From: Sphaeroforma sirkka
Lineage: Eukaryota > Opisthokonta > Ichthyosporea > Ichthyophonida
DNA length: 22,500 bases
Assembly (NCBI GenBank): GCA_001586965.3
Contig: LUCW03000571.1
Span: forward strand, 1-22,500
Direction of reading: 5' to 3'
The position numbers were made by a program, and so were the translations under genes. Under the pieces are notes generated by a model. It did no database searches and was not told the DNA's origin. It saw nothing but the letters and a program-made list of their open reading frames with translations. Numbering within the stretch: the first letter of the stretch is position 1; the number at the start of each line of letters is the position of its first letter. Shown here in pieces: positions 1 through 10,264 of this stretch.

Positions 1-191
1 CACATGTATGCACGAGCAGATGGGATGGCTGGAGGCTCTAGCCATAATCAATCAGGGCCAGCGATAGTCTTCAAAGATCTGTACTCATCAAGTGGTGACG
101 ACGGCAGTGCGAGTGACAAATTCGAACACAACGACGCACTTATGCACGGCAACCTGCACCACCACGCCGACGGAGGGCTGCTATCACCAGG
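1..191 (+). CDS. probable coding exon of an unrecognised gene, partial at left edge
   Basis: An open frame runs from at least position 4 (ATG at 4-6, but the exon may begin before the window) to about 191, with mixed, non-repetitive codons giving a hydrophilic Ser/Gly/Asp/His-rich peptide that includes the stretch AIVFKDLYSSSGDDG. It ends at ATCACCAGG followed by GTGTGTGTGT, a plausible 5' splice site at 192 (phase 2). The frame stays open for another 370 bases only because the 27-bp array that follows is a multiple of three and lacks stops, so I end the exon at the first junction. No family is recognised. It could also be the last part of an exon whose true donor is one of the later array copies. 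Confidence 0.4.
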
Positions 192-600
192 GTGTGTGTG
201 TGTACCTGTCATCAGAGTATGTGTGTGTATATCTATCACCAGGGCATGTGTGTGTTTACCTGTCACCAGGGTATGTGTGTGTGTATCTATCCCCAGGGTA
301 TGTGTGTGTGTACCTGTCACCAGAGTATGTGTGTGTGTATCTATCACCAGGGCATGTGTGTGTTTACCTGTCACCAGGGTATGTGTGTGTGTATCTATCA
401 CCAGGGTATGTGTGTGTGTATCTGTCACCAGGGTACTTGTACGTGTATCCATTACTCAGGGCACTTGTACGCGTATCCATCATCAGGGTTTGTGTGTGTG
501 TATCTGTCACCAGGGTATGTGTATGTGTATCTGTCACCAGGGTATGTGTATGTGTAACTGACACCAGGGTATGTGTGTGTATCCTGTCGCCAGGTATGGG
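181..600. repeat. 27-bp minisatellite carrying a donor-like junction
   Basis: About 16 diverged units of roughly 27 bp, consensus near TATCTGTCACCAGGG followed by TATGTGTGTGTG. Each intact copy contains CAGG|GTATGT, close to a perfect 5' splice site. The period is a multiple of three and there are few stops, so long artificial frames are open on both strands; I do not call these genes. Confidence 0.9.
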
Positions 601-860
601 CGCATGTGTGTATGTGTGAGTGTAAAGTATGTGTATGTGTCCGTGTAAGGTGTATGTGTGTGAGTAGTGTGTCTGCGTGTATGTATAAGTGTAGGGTGTG
701 TGCGTGTATGTGTGAGTGTAGTGTGTCTGCGTGTATGTGTCAGTGTATGGTGTGTGCGTGTATGTGTGCGTGTTCAGTGTCAGTGTGGGTTGGGTTTTAT
801 TCCTCATTTTGAGCGGTGCAAGTGTGTCTTTAGTTTGTGTATGTGTGTGTATGACTGTTT
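600..860. repeat. degenerate TG-rich repeat tract
   Basis: Irregular TGTG/TATG/CGTG repeats with a loose unit near GTGTGTCTGCGTGTATGTGTGAGTGTA. No credible coding exon is seen. It probably continues the intron begun at 192. Confidence 0.7.
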
Positions 861-929
861 GTGCCACAGGTATGTTTTATCACGTGTGTATTAGCTTCGT
901 ATAGACAATCACACATATTTGTTTAAGTA

Positions 930-1267
930 TATATATTTGTGGTATATGTGTATATATATGTAGTGATATATATATATATAGATGTAGTGATATCTCAATA
1001 TATATGTAGTGAGGGTAATACACGCCCTTCTAAAGTGTATACAACAACGAATGCTTCTCAAAACTGTGGGGTGTCCGACAAACATCGCTTGCCAAATAAT
1101 GAAAGCAATATTAAACATTATAATAAATGAATTAAGAGTGAACGAATGCGTAGTCATTGAAGTTAGAATGGTTGACCACCACTCTTAGCGGAGAGATGTC
1201 GTTGGCATATGTCTGTTGTCAACACGTACATATCTACACACCACGCAGGGCTGCATATTATTAAAAT

Positions 1268-1305
<38 letters not shown>

Positions 1306-1351
1306 TCAGATACATATATCTATATATATACATATATATATAATATGACAG

Positions 1352-1428
<77 letters not shown>

Positions 1429-1640
1429 ATGATGTGTGTGTGTGTGTGTGTGTGTATAAATATATATATATTATACATATTATATATATATATGCGTATC
1501 TGGCTCCAAATACATGTATACCCATGTATAAGCCTGTATATAAAAACGTATAAATATATATGTATCTAAATAGATACTAACACATATATGCAACTAAATC
1601 TATATATATATATATATATCAGTCTATATAAACATATAAC
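930..1640. repeat. (TA)n/(TG)n microsatellite cluster with an unassigned stretch
   Basis: Short (TA)n runs lie at 945-1010 and long (TA)n runs at about 1270-1300 and 1353-1425, followed by (TG)n at 1433-1455 and more TA runs to 1620. The non-repetitive piece 1015-1260 holds nothing I can assign. Confidence 0.9.
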
Positions 1641-1687
1641 CACTTGGTCACTCGCTCACTTGGCACTACAGATCCACAGGATCGTCC

Positions 1688-1976
1688 ATGTCGTCGCTGT
1701 CGGGTGATTCAGTGTTATCTATTCAGAAAGCACGCAAGCACTATGTGCCCATTGCCTCACCACCGTACGCCGACGGGACAACACCAGACACACAACTGGA
1801 AACAGCGCAGAGACACCTCTCAGAAGCACAGGACAGGTACATCGAGGGCGCACGAGCACGCAATCCAGAGTATACGACGACGTACGATGTACATCTGACA
1901 GACATGATGGTATGTGCGCACGATGTGTGGAGGGTGAAGTGGTGTGTATCTGGGTGATATGATAGTGTGTGGGTAG

Positions 1977-2017
<41 letters not shown>

Positions 2018-5000
2018 CGCTCGAGTGCACGTAGTCGTCGAGAGTGCGTGGTTTTCGACCAAGTGCACGTAGTACAAGCCGCGGATGTTTGTGGGGCAAA
2101 GATATGGTGTTTGCTGTAAAGCTTCTTTTATCTTGGTAGGCTGTTCGGATAGATCTGTTTGTCTGTGAGCTATGGACATACAAGCTTGGCTGCTATGGTT
2201 ACCAACAGCCTATCTTTGTACCACGAATATGCTCAGAACGACGTTGCTCCTCCCGCACATTCGCTGCTCTTTGATGTCATACTCGAAGTATCTTGTAAAG
2301 ACATGGGTGTGTTAACGTACATACATAAGTGTGTTATTGTACGTATATAAGTGTGTTATTCTACATACATAGGTCTTTTCTTTTTGCATACTTAGGTGTG
2401 TTATTGTATATACATAGGTGTGTTGTTGTACTTACATAGGTCTATTTTTTTACATATTTATGTGTGTTAATGTACATACATATATGTATGTGTTATTGTA
2501 CTTACATAGGTCTGTTTTCTTACGTACTGATGTGTGTTAATGTACATACATATGTATGTGTTATTGTACTTACATAGGTGTGTTCCTGTACATACATAGG
2601 CGTACTGCTGTCCACACCCGAATATATTGTCACCTTCCCTATACGCCCACACGCCCATTTCTCTGCCTTTCCTCCTATACCCCTCATTTCCTTTCTCTTC
2701 CCATTGCAGGACCGTGCGTCTCAAGAGATGCTTAGTGTGTACGATCGCCAGCAATGGCTTCGGCTGGTTGAAAGCTACACACAGATACAACCAGGTGACA
2801 CCCTTCGAGCAAGCAGACCCATAGGCAACATGGCCAAAGACTCGCGTGCGTTCAGATACGGCGTGTACTGTGGGTATGCGCACGTGGTGTGTGTAGTGGA
2901 GGAGAAGAAAGGTTACTACATCCGTGAGATAGGCTTGGCGGAGTTTATGAACGGCAGCACTGTGTCTGTCAAGACGCTGCAGGTGTGTGACTGAATGCAG
3001 CGTTTAGCGGATTGCCTGTGGTGTGTTCTGGGTCACGTAAATGCACAGTTGAACGTTTTAACGTGAAATATGTGGGGGGTAGTTGGATGCAACCCTGTCG
3101 GGTTGATCACGTGCTTGCGCAAGCGTACCTGTTTGTTATCACGAATGTCAATAGAAATAACAAATATATAAACAAGTGTAGGTATGAAATAGGAAGTACC
3201 ACATACCACTCCATGATCCAATGGTCAGCACCTGTGCTTCGTATATGTACACACATATACACATCTCATCTCTGTCTCTTCAGAGGATAATTCTTATTGA
3301 TACACACATACGCACATATCTCAGCTCTGCCTCTCCAGAGGATAATTATTATTGATGCACACATACACACACGTCTTATCTCTGTCTCTCCAGAGAATTA
3401 TTACTTAATTATACACACATACACACACATCTCATCTCTGCCTCTCCAGGGGATAATTCTTATTGATGCACACATACACACACGTCTCATCTCTGCCTCT
3501 CCAGGGGATAATTCTTATTGATGCACACATACACACACGTCTCATCTCTGCTTCTCCAGAGGATAATTCTTATTGATGCACACATACACACACATCTCAT
3601 CTCTGTCTCTCCAGAGGACATAAGCACACACTTCTGTAGATAGTTGACTACACTTGTTTAGATGGTCTCATTAACATTAGCACACACTTCTGTAGATAGT
3701 TGACTACACTTGTTTAGATGGTCTCATTTACATAAGCACACACTTCTGTAGAGAGTTGACTACACTTGTTTAGATGGTTTCATTAACACATGCACAAATT
3801 TCTGTAGATAGTTGACTATGCCTCGGGGAGTGTGTTTGCGCCTCTTGACAGCATCCGATTGGCCAGGGCGAGAGTGGGGGAAAAGTATCCGTACAGTGTC
3901 ATCAGCGGCAACACAGACAGGACCTTCTGCAGAGTGTGCGCAGTATGTGCCTTGGCTGTACGCTTGTTATAAGGTCACTATACGCTTGTTATAAGGCTGT
4001 GTGTGTTTACTTGTTATAAGGCCATGTATGTTCAATTTTTATAAGGCCATGTCTGTTTACTTGTTATAAGGCCATGTGTTCACTTTATATAAGGTCATGT
4101 GTGTTTACTTATTATAAGGCCATGTGTTCACTTGTTATAAGGCCATGTGTGTTTACTTGTTATAAGGATATGCGTGTTTGATCCTTATATTGTGAAGCGT
4201 GTTTACTTTATCCAGTGATCATGCTCTTAAATACAAACGTGTGGTGATATCAGCGACAACTGCTGACTGTCCTATTTGTTTGCTGTGATTTGTTATTAGT
4301 CCTATTCTGTGGTCCTGCATAGCATAGTGTTGAGTCTGTACTGTTATAAAATAGGACAACTGCTGACTGTCCTATTTGTTTGCTGTGGTTTGTTATTAGT
4401 CCTATTCTGTGGTCCTGCATAGCATAGTGTTAGTCTGTGCTGCAGTATCGTCAGTTTATGTATTTATTTTGTTGACTAATATGTTCGTCATAGGGTTGAG
4501 GATTTTAGCTGAGACCAGCGGCTCTGTACTACTTCTTACATGATGTTCGGCATAGTACCACTTTATGCGCCCGTTATCAATCGACCATTGTTCCTTGAGC
4601 CATTATTTCAGGGAACCCTAAACCCCTAAAATCCTACACACCAAACCCTAATACAGACCGGCTTCACACAAGCTCTGCAGCTAGAGGCTGGTTTGCCCAT
4701 TGCCGCAGGCACTGTTGCGTTGGCCGGAGGGGCTGCAGGTAGGTGCGTGTGCAACAAACGTAGCCACTGCGATGTTTATTTGTGTATGTAATATGCAAGT
4801 GTATATACATATCCATCACTCTGTGATGATTATTTTTGTATGTTATATGCAAGTATATTCACGTAGCCACTGCGATGTTTATTTATGTATGTATATGAGT
4901 GTATATTGATGTTTATTTATGTATGTTATATGCAAGTATATTCACGTAGCCATTGCGATGTCTATTTGTGTATGTATATGCAAGTGTATATACATATCCA

Positions 5001-7706
5001 TCACTCTGTGATGTTTATTTATGTATGTTACATGCAAGTATATATACGATGTTTATCTATGTATGTTATATGCAAGTGTAAATACATATCCATCACTATG
5101 TGCATATGTCATATGTAAGCATTTGTGCATATGTATCATATGTAAGTATGTGTGTATATATATCACTATATCATATGTAAGTATGTGTGTATATAAATCA
5201 CTATATCATATGTAAGTATGTGTGTACATATATCACTAAATTATATGCAAGTATGTGTGCATATATATGACATGTAATTATATCCACCTATCCATCATGT
5301 GTACGTATATCTACCTATTCATATCTAATCATAAGCGTATGTTTGCAGCGTGTATATACCTAGTCATCTGACCTTCTACATGCCATTGTAGCGTGTTGTT
5401 GTTCTTTGATGTGTGTCTCGTGTAGTTATCTCCCATTGATCTCCTCCTTGTACACGTCATTGTAGCGTGCTGTACTTCTTCTTTAATGTACTCATGTGTG
5501 TCTTTCCTATTCCATCGCTGCAGGCGCGTCCATAGGCGCCACAATGGGTACTGCGGGTGTGAGCATGGGATGGGTCATGGCTGCAGGGGCTGCCTCTGGT
5601 AGGTGTATGAGTGGACCTATCAACGCATATTAAACACACACACCCTAGCAACGCATATTACACACACACACACTTCAGCAACGCATATTACACAGACACC
5701 CTAGCAACGCATATTACACAGTCACACCTAGCAACGCATATTAAACATACACACACCAGCAACACTTACTAGACAGACACACTCTAGCAACGCATATTAA
5801 ACACACACAGCTGAGCAACCATATAAAACACACCCTAGCAACACATATTAAACACACATACCCTAGCAACGCATATTAAACACGCACACACACTAGCCAC
5901 GCTTGTTACACAGACACACCCTAGCAACGCTAATTAAACACACACACACCAGCAACGCTTACTAGGCAGACACACCCTAGCAACGCATTTGCACTATACC
6001 TGTTTGTTCAGTGTTTGGTGTTGGTCAGGTTCTTTGTCGTACATCCAATTGTATTGAATGCAGCACACCCGGGTGCAGTAGTCGGGAGGGTGTGTTTGTG
6101 GTAGTTGTGAGGGGGTGGTTGTGGTAGTTGAAGTTGATGTTGCGGTTGTTGTTGTTTTGTGGTAGTCGGTCGTCTGTGCGTTAGTCTGTCTCTCTCAGCT
6201 GTTCTTTGTTATCCGCCTGATAGATGTGTTTGTAGTACAGCCTGTTTGTCGACGTTTAAAGGGGCTCGTGGAGATGCACACATCCACTGAATAGCCCTTC
6301 GCTTTGGGGCGTATAGTCATGTGGCGAAAACACGGATGTAGTGTGCGGAGTGTATAGTCATGTTTTAGGGTTTGGAGAGTGTAGAGGTGTATAGTCATGT
6401 GTGATAGTTTTTGGGGTTTAGAGAGTGTAGGGTAGGCACGGATGTAGTGTTGGGGGTGTATAGTCATGTTTTGGGGTTTAGAGTGTAGTGTAGGCACGGA
6501 TGTAGTGTTGGGGGTGTGTAGTCATGTTTTAGAGTTTAGAGTGTAGGGTGTATAGTCATGTGTGAGAGTTTTGGGGTTTAGAGTGTAGTTTAGGCACAGA
6601 TGTAGTGTTGGGGGTGTACAGTCATGTTTTGGGGTTTAGAGTGTAGGGTGTATAGTCACGTGTTAGGGTTTTAGGGCTTAGAGTGTAGTTTAGGCACGGA
6701 TGTAGTGTTGGGGGTGTGAGTCGCATAGTCACAGTGTGGTCATGGGTGAAGCAAGAACACAGATGCGATGTGTGTGATAACACCCTTTGCCTCCGCTCCA
6801 GTCAGTGGTGTTCCGGTGCCGCTATGCGCTTTGCGGCATTGGTTTGTTGGTGATCGCCCGAAAGTACCGAAATTTCGATACACCGCATAGCCATGTGCTC
6901 CTTGTGAGTGACAGATGATGTGACTCGGCTGTAGCCTAGTACTCACAAGTTATGACTCACCCCTACACACTCTCACACACTGTCTGTCCATGCGCCTCGT
7001 CTCCGTGAAGAGTCACTCCCGACTCTCGCGATCTACTCCTTACTCCTGCGATCTACTCCTTACTCCGCAGGTGTGTTCGCGGGGGTTGTGATTGCCGTTG
7101 GGGCTGCGGCGGTGGTGACGAGTGTGGCAGTGCGACATCACAAAGTCATGCAGGCCGAAAGAGAGTACCGATTCAGTGTGTGTGTAATCAACGAACGCAC
7201 AGACACAGCCACAGCCACAGACAAAAACACAGACAAAGACACAACGCAGAAAGGTGCAGAGACTCGTACGATACACACGGATGAACTCATGGATACTTTA
7301 CCTACTATTCAACAGACGAACGAAGATACAGATAATTTACTTACAAATCAAAAGACGAATGAAAATGCAGATATTTTACCTACAGGTCAACAGACGAATG
7401 TAAATACAGATACTTTACCTACATGTCAACAGACGAATGAATATTCAGATACCTCACCTACAAATCAACAAGCGGAGACAGATACAACACCCGTGCACAA
7501 TCAGGACGCACACACAACGTCAACCAAGACCAACACAGACAATAGCAGCACATACACGAGCACAGAGGTAGCAGAAGATAGTGCCAAGAGACGGCATGAG
7601 GAAGAGGATGTCACAGGAAGCACGACGAGTGCTAAGGGTAAGTGGGATACTTATTCAATGTTATCTCATCTATTACAGGGTGTTTCTCCCATTATGCAAT
7701 GACGCT

Positions 7707-7804
<98 letters not shown>

Positions 7805-9850
7805 TGCATTTGTATGCAGTGTTTGTGTGTATTTTCAGTATGAATCTCATTCCCACTCTCGGCATCGGTGCTACCGCCAATTTACCGGTGTGTACCGCAA
7901 CTTGCTTTGTCTATTAGAGTATTTCTATATATGCAATCCCAATTTTTTTTTTTTCTAACTCTATACTGAAGGGTCTCTGGGTTTAGGGTTTTGGAGTTTA
8001 GGGTTGTTTGATACCCTGTTTCTATGTACTTTTTTCCGTATCAGCTCGGTCGTCGTTGAATCGGTTTAGTTACGAACAAACACATCCGATGACATAACAG
8101 ACATTATTGCGCTCGATCAAACTACAAATACGTTCACTACACGCGATTTACCTACCAATCCACGCGATTTACCCACCAATCGATGCCATTTACCTACCAA
8201 TCCATGTGATTTACCTACCAATCCACGCGATTTACGTACCCAGCCACGCGATTTACCTGCCAATCCATGCGGTTTTTCTACCAATGTTTGACCGTACTGA
8301 TAATACGCATATGTCCGTATACCTGTGTGTGTGTCTGTGTAGCAGAAGATAAGGGATTGGTGTCAACGGACAATGGACTGACTGAGACCAGGCGATTGGT
8401 TAACGAGATGGCTGAGGGCATGCCGACCATAGTCGCTTTCCGCATAGGTAGTATTTTATTACATCATATTGTGTATGTAGTATATGTTTTATTTTACATG
8501 TAGTACAAGTTATATGATATATATAGTAGATGTGATACGATGTATATATATTATTGGTTATATGATACGTGTGGTATATGTTATATGATGTATGTAGTAT
8601 ATGTTATGTGATATATGTAGTATGTTGTGTGATATATATGTTATATGATATATAATATATGTTGTATGAAGTATGTTATACGATATATATACTATACACG
8701 TGTTTACATATCTATATATTAGATATATTCTATATACAAATGTGTCCCTGTGATATAATTTTACGCCTGTGTTTGTACACACTCGTATAAGAAAGAGTGT
8801 ATTCATATAGGTTTGCGATTAGCCTCAACTATATTAAGTATGTGATCTCCGATACTGACAGTACAACTTCTTTCGTATGTCGCTGTAGTTGTGTTTGGTT
8901 GGTAGTAAGTGGGGTGTGCTAGTTCAGTATCTGAGAATGGTCTGTCTAGCTCACTTCTAAATAACACAACATGCTCGTATTTGTGTATGTCTGGTACAAT
9001 CGTTTATGAAAAAAATATCTACACGCTTGTAAGTATGTGTAAATATGAAACAGTACAGGTATAGTTATAGCTTTACAGGAATCTATGAACGTGATTATAG
9101 TATTTGGATCATTCCATTACGTTATATTACTTGTTGGTGGTTGGATATAGACAAACACTTGATGGTGAATACATTCTGAATATCCAAATGGATTATATGA
9201 GGGCTTCGTGGGTACGCGATGTTCGGTACATGCTCCGTATAGTTCAAACCAACACCAAAATGTAAATGCATTCAAATTTAACGAATATCCTGCCTATGCT
9301 GTTCACAAATATGTAATGCATACCAAAACTTGCATTCGAATCTAATGAGCATTTTTTTTTTCTCCTCTGTTCACGAATATCTAACGTATTTCAAATTTTA
9401 TATTCAAATTGAATGAGCATCCTTTCTTTGCTGTTCACAAATGTGTAACTTATACCAAAACGTACATTCAAATTGAGTGAACATCTTTCTTGTGCTGTTC
9501 ACTGATATGAAGTCTATCCCTTCGCCCATTGAGTGCACTCGCGTGTGGTTATATACACCATACATGCGATACCTATGCACATCTCAGTTGTATGCTGAGG
9601 GTATCATAGTGTGGTGATAGGTGTCATTTGTCCTTTACCTATGCCCACCTCAGTTGTATGCTGATGGTACCGTTGCATTACATATCGTAAAACAGATGAG
9701 AAGGTCACTCCACCGGTCCTTTCGATCCATGACCTGGGCCTCTTACTAGGACTGAGTCGCAACGAACGGATTGGCATATACGACCGCCGGCAAGGTACTT
9801 TCCCAACTCTTATGTATGGCGCTCCTGCAGTCACCTACATCGTCATGTGA
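1688..9850 (+). CDS. multi-exon protein: degenerate LRAT-like domain plus glycine-rich hydrophobic segment
   Basis: Proposed exons are 1688-1909, 2153-2287, 2710-2982, 3808-3942, 4681-4738, 5524-5598, 7071-7637, 8343-8447 and 9696-9850. All phases match (0,0,0,0,1,1,1,1) and the sum is 1725 nt, 574 codons plus TGA. The first ATG is at 1688; the frame is open upstream to 1640 without another ATG, so an earlier exon is possible. Residues about 147-250 resemble the LRAT/NlpC-P60-like fold: PGD at 147-149, RYGVYCG at 168-174 where the family has HWAIYVG, and ARARVGEKYPYS then NTDRTF (245-250) where the family has VG..Y.L...NCEHF. Residues 256 to about 325 form a Gly/Ala-rich hydrophobic run ending in VRHHK, probably membrane-inserted, as in the C-terminal anchors of LRAT-type proteins. 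Residues about 374-438 are five 13-residue Thr/Gln/Asn repeats. The last exons encode an unrecognised domain. The catalytic His and Cys appear replaced, so an inactive or non-enzymatic role is inferred. The exon chain is well supported, the family call moderately. Confidence 0.65.
1979..2013. repeat. (TA)n in intron 1
   Basis: About 17 TA units within the 243-nt intron 1910-2152. Confidence 0.95.
2307..2600. repeat. intron 2 minisatellite
   Basis: Tandem units of roughly 27-34 bp, consensus near GTGTGTTATTGTACATACATAG, fill most of the intron 2288-2709. The intron ends in a T/C-rich tract and CCATTGCAG. Confidence 0.85.
3275..3615. repeat. 55-bp minisatellite with acceptor-like units (intron 3)
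   Basis: Seven units. The CAG of the conserved CTCTCCAG lies at about 3281, 3336, 3391, 3447, 3502, 3557 and 3612, a period of 55-56 bp. Each unit contains a pyrimidine-rich CATCTCTGCCTCTCCAG that looks like a 3' splice site, followed by AGGATAATTCTTATTG. Confidence 0.95.
3616..3818. repeat. 56-bp array duplicating the exon 4 acceptor junction
   Basis: Three complete 56-bp units end at the authentic exon 4 boundary. CTTCTGTAG starts at 3631, 3687 and 3743, and the real acceptor TTTCTGTAG at 3799-3807. The first 11 exon bases, ATAGTTGACTA, follow all four acceptors, except for one substitution in the third copy. Confidence 0.95.
3955..4180. repeat. intron 4 minisatellite
   Basis: About nine units of roughly 23-28 bp, consensus near CTTGTTATAAGGCCATGTGTGTTTA, beginning just after the GTATGT donor at 3943. 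Confidence 0.9.
4256..4442. repeat. 100-bp direct tandem duplication
   Basis: Two near-identical copies start at 4256 and 4356 (ACAACTGCTGACTGTCC...). The second copy lacks the last few bases of similarity. It lies inside intron 4; no coding frame is supported. Confidence 0.9.
4613..4657. repeat. degenerate telomere-like CCCTAAA tract
   Basis: Contains AACCCTAAACCCCTAAAAT and, a little later, AAACCCTAA, only 24-68 bp upstream of the exon 5 acceptor. Too short and impure to be a telomere. Confidence 0.6.
4755..5310. repeat. intron 5 minisatellite
   Basis: Irregular units around ATGTTTATTTATGTATGTTATATGCAAGT, alternating with CATATCCATCACTCTGTGATG and CACGTAGCCACTGCGATG, decaying into TATCACTATATCATATGTAAG units near 5160-5260. 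Confidence 0.9.
5609..5995. repeat. intron 6 minisatellite A
   Basis: About 13 units of roughly 27-33 bp, consensus near CTAGCAACGCATATTAAACACACA, beginning 11 bases after the donor GTAGGT at 5599. Confidence 0.9.
6300..6725. repeat. intron 6 minisatellite B (telomere-like words)
   Basis: Composite units combine GGCACGGATGTAGTGTTGGG, GTGTATAGTCATGTTTTGG and GGTTTAGAGTGTAG. Several copies contain TTTAGGG or TTTTGGGGTTTAG. No exon is supported between 5995 and 6300, which holds GTTGTGGTAGTTG-type repeats. Confidence 0.85.
6802..6849 (+). other. possible small optional exon in intron 6
   Basis: CTCCGCTCCAG precedes 6802 and GTGATC follows 6849. The 48-nt piece has no stop in the phase-1 frame, so it could be included without breaking the main gene's frame. 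The encoded peptide has no recognisable feature, the donor is weak and the region has no other support. Listed only as a candidate. Confidence 0.15.
7025..7070. repeat. short duplication at the exon 7 acceptor
   Basis: GCGATCTACTCCTTACTCC occurs twice in tandem (period about 20 bp), the second copy running directly into the functional-looking CGCAG acceptor at 7066-7070. Confidence 0.8.
7292..7486 (+). repeat. coding 39-bp repeat, five 13-residue units
   Basis: Five in-frame 39-bp units encode variants of DTLPTxQQTNExT inside exon 7 of the LRAT-like gene. The repeats are Thr/Asn/Gln-rich and hydrophilic, suggesting a flexible linker exposed on one side of the membrane. Confidence 0.9.
7706..7801. 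repeat. (TA)n-(TG)n microsatellite in intron 7
   Basis: Perfect (TA)n from about 7710 to 7758, then (TG)n to 7801. Confidence 0.95.
7972..8007. repeat. degenerate telomere-like TTTAGGG tract
   Basis: Contains GGGTTTAGGGTTTTGG and AGTTTAGGGTTG within intron 7. Confidence 0.55.
8101..8285 (+). other. possible cassette exon made of 21-bp heptapeptide repeats
   Basis: After GACATAACAG at 8091-8100 the phase-1 frame matches the donor of exon 7 and reads through about seven 21-bp units (8140-8282) encoding variants of RDLPTNP, reaching a stop at 8288-8290. Phase-1 donors that would keep the frame into exon 8 exist only as weak sites inside the array, for example TTAC|GTACCC near 8233. The LPTN wording resembles the LPT..Q repeats of exon 7. 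It is either a cassette exon or a plain intronic array. Confidence 0.3.
8505..8730. repeat. AT-rich TATATGATATATGTAGTATG repeats (intron 8)
   Basis: Irregular units of about 20-27 bp with TATATGATAT and GTAGTATGTT words. No coding signal is seen here or in 8730-9240. Confidence 0.8.
9240..9510. repeat. 64-68-bp minisatellite (intron 8)
   Basis: Four diverged units, marked by CTGTTCAC at about 9299, 9367, 9431 and 9495, with ATTCAAATTGAATGAGCAT between them. Confidence 0.85.
9571..9670. repeat. 66-bp direct duplication just before exon 9
   Basis: ACCTATGCACATCTCAGTTG at 9571 is repeated with few changes at 9637, about 25-60 bases upstream of the exon 9 acceptor at 9695. Confidence 0.85.
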
Positions 9851-10264
9851 GTGACATGTGCTCTTGCTCTCTCTCTCTATCTATCTATCACACACACACA
9901 CTCACACACACACACACACACCTCTGTATTAAGGTATGTAAGAGTCGTGCTCCGTTGTGTATTAATCAGTATACGTATTGGTGTGTAAAGCCATTCATGA
10001 ATACACCATCTCTTGAGTGGTTGACCTTCTGAGCGCTCTCTTTGTGCCTATTTTTGCGATACGAATGATAATACAAGATAACAAGATAACCCTATGACAT
10101 GGTACTGTGACGATCTGGCTTAATACAAGGTAACAAGATATAACCCTATGTCAGGGTACTGTATGGATCTATCTTTCCTTGGCTCTCCATAGCATCTGTA
10201 CCCTTTGCATCTCTCACCTATTGTTTGTATCCCACACCCCATGTCGCATTGCCCTTATAATCAG

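Noticed and set aside
48..561. Long open frames on both strands through the 27-bp array
   Set aside because: They exist because the period is a multiple of three and the unit lacks stops; the peptides are pure repeat translations.
2140..2275. Alternative reading of exon 2 from acceptor TTGGTAG (2139)
   Set aside because: The frame meets TGA in the exon, whereas the acceptor at 2152 gives an open phase-0 exon to the donor at 2288.
7845..7891. Small exon after TATTTTCAG in intron 7
   Set aside because: In the phase set by exon 7 it meets TGA at once; only a shifted frame is open.
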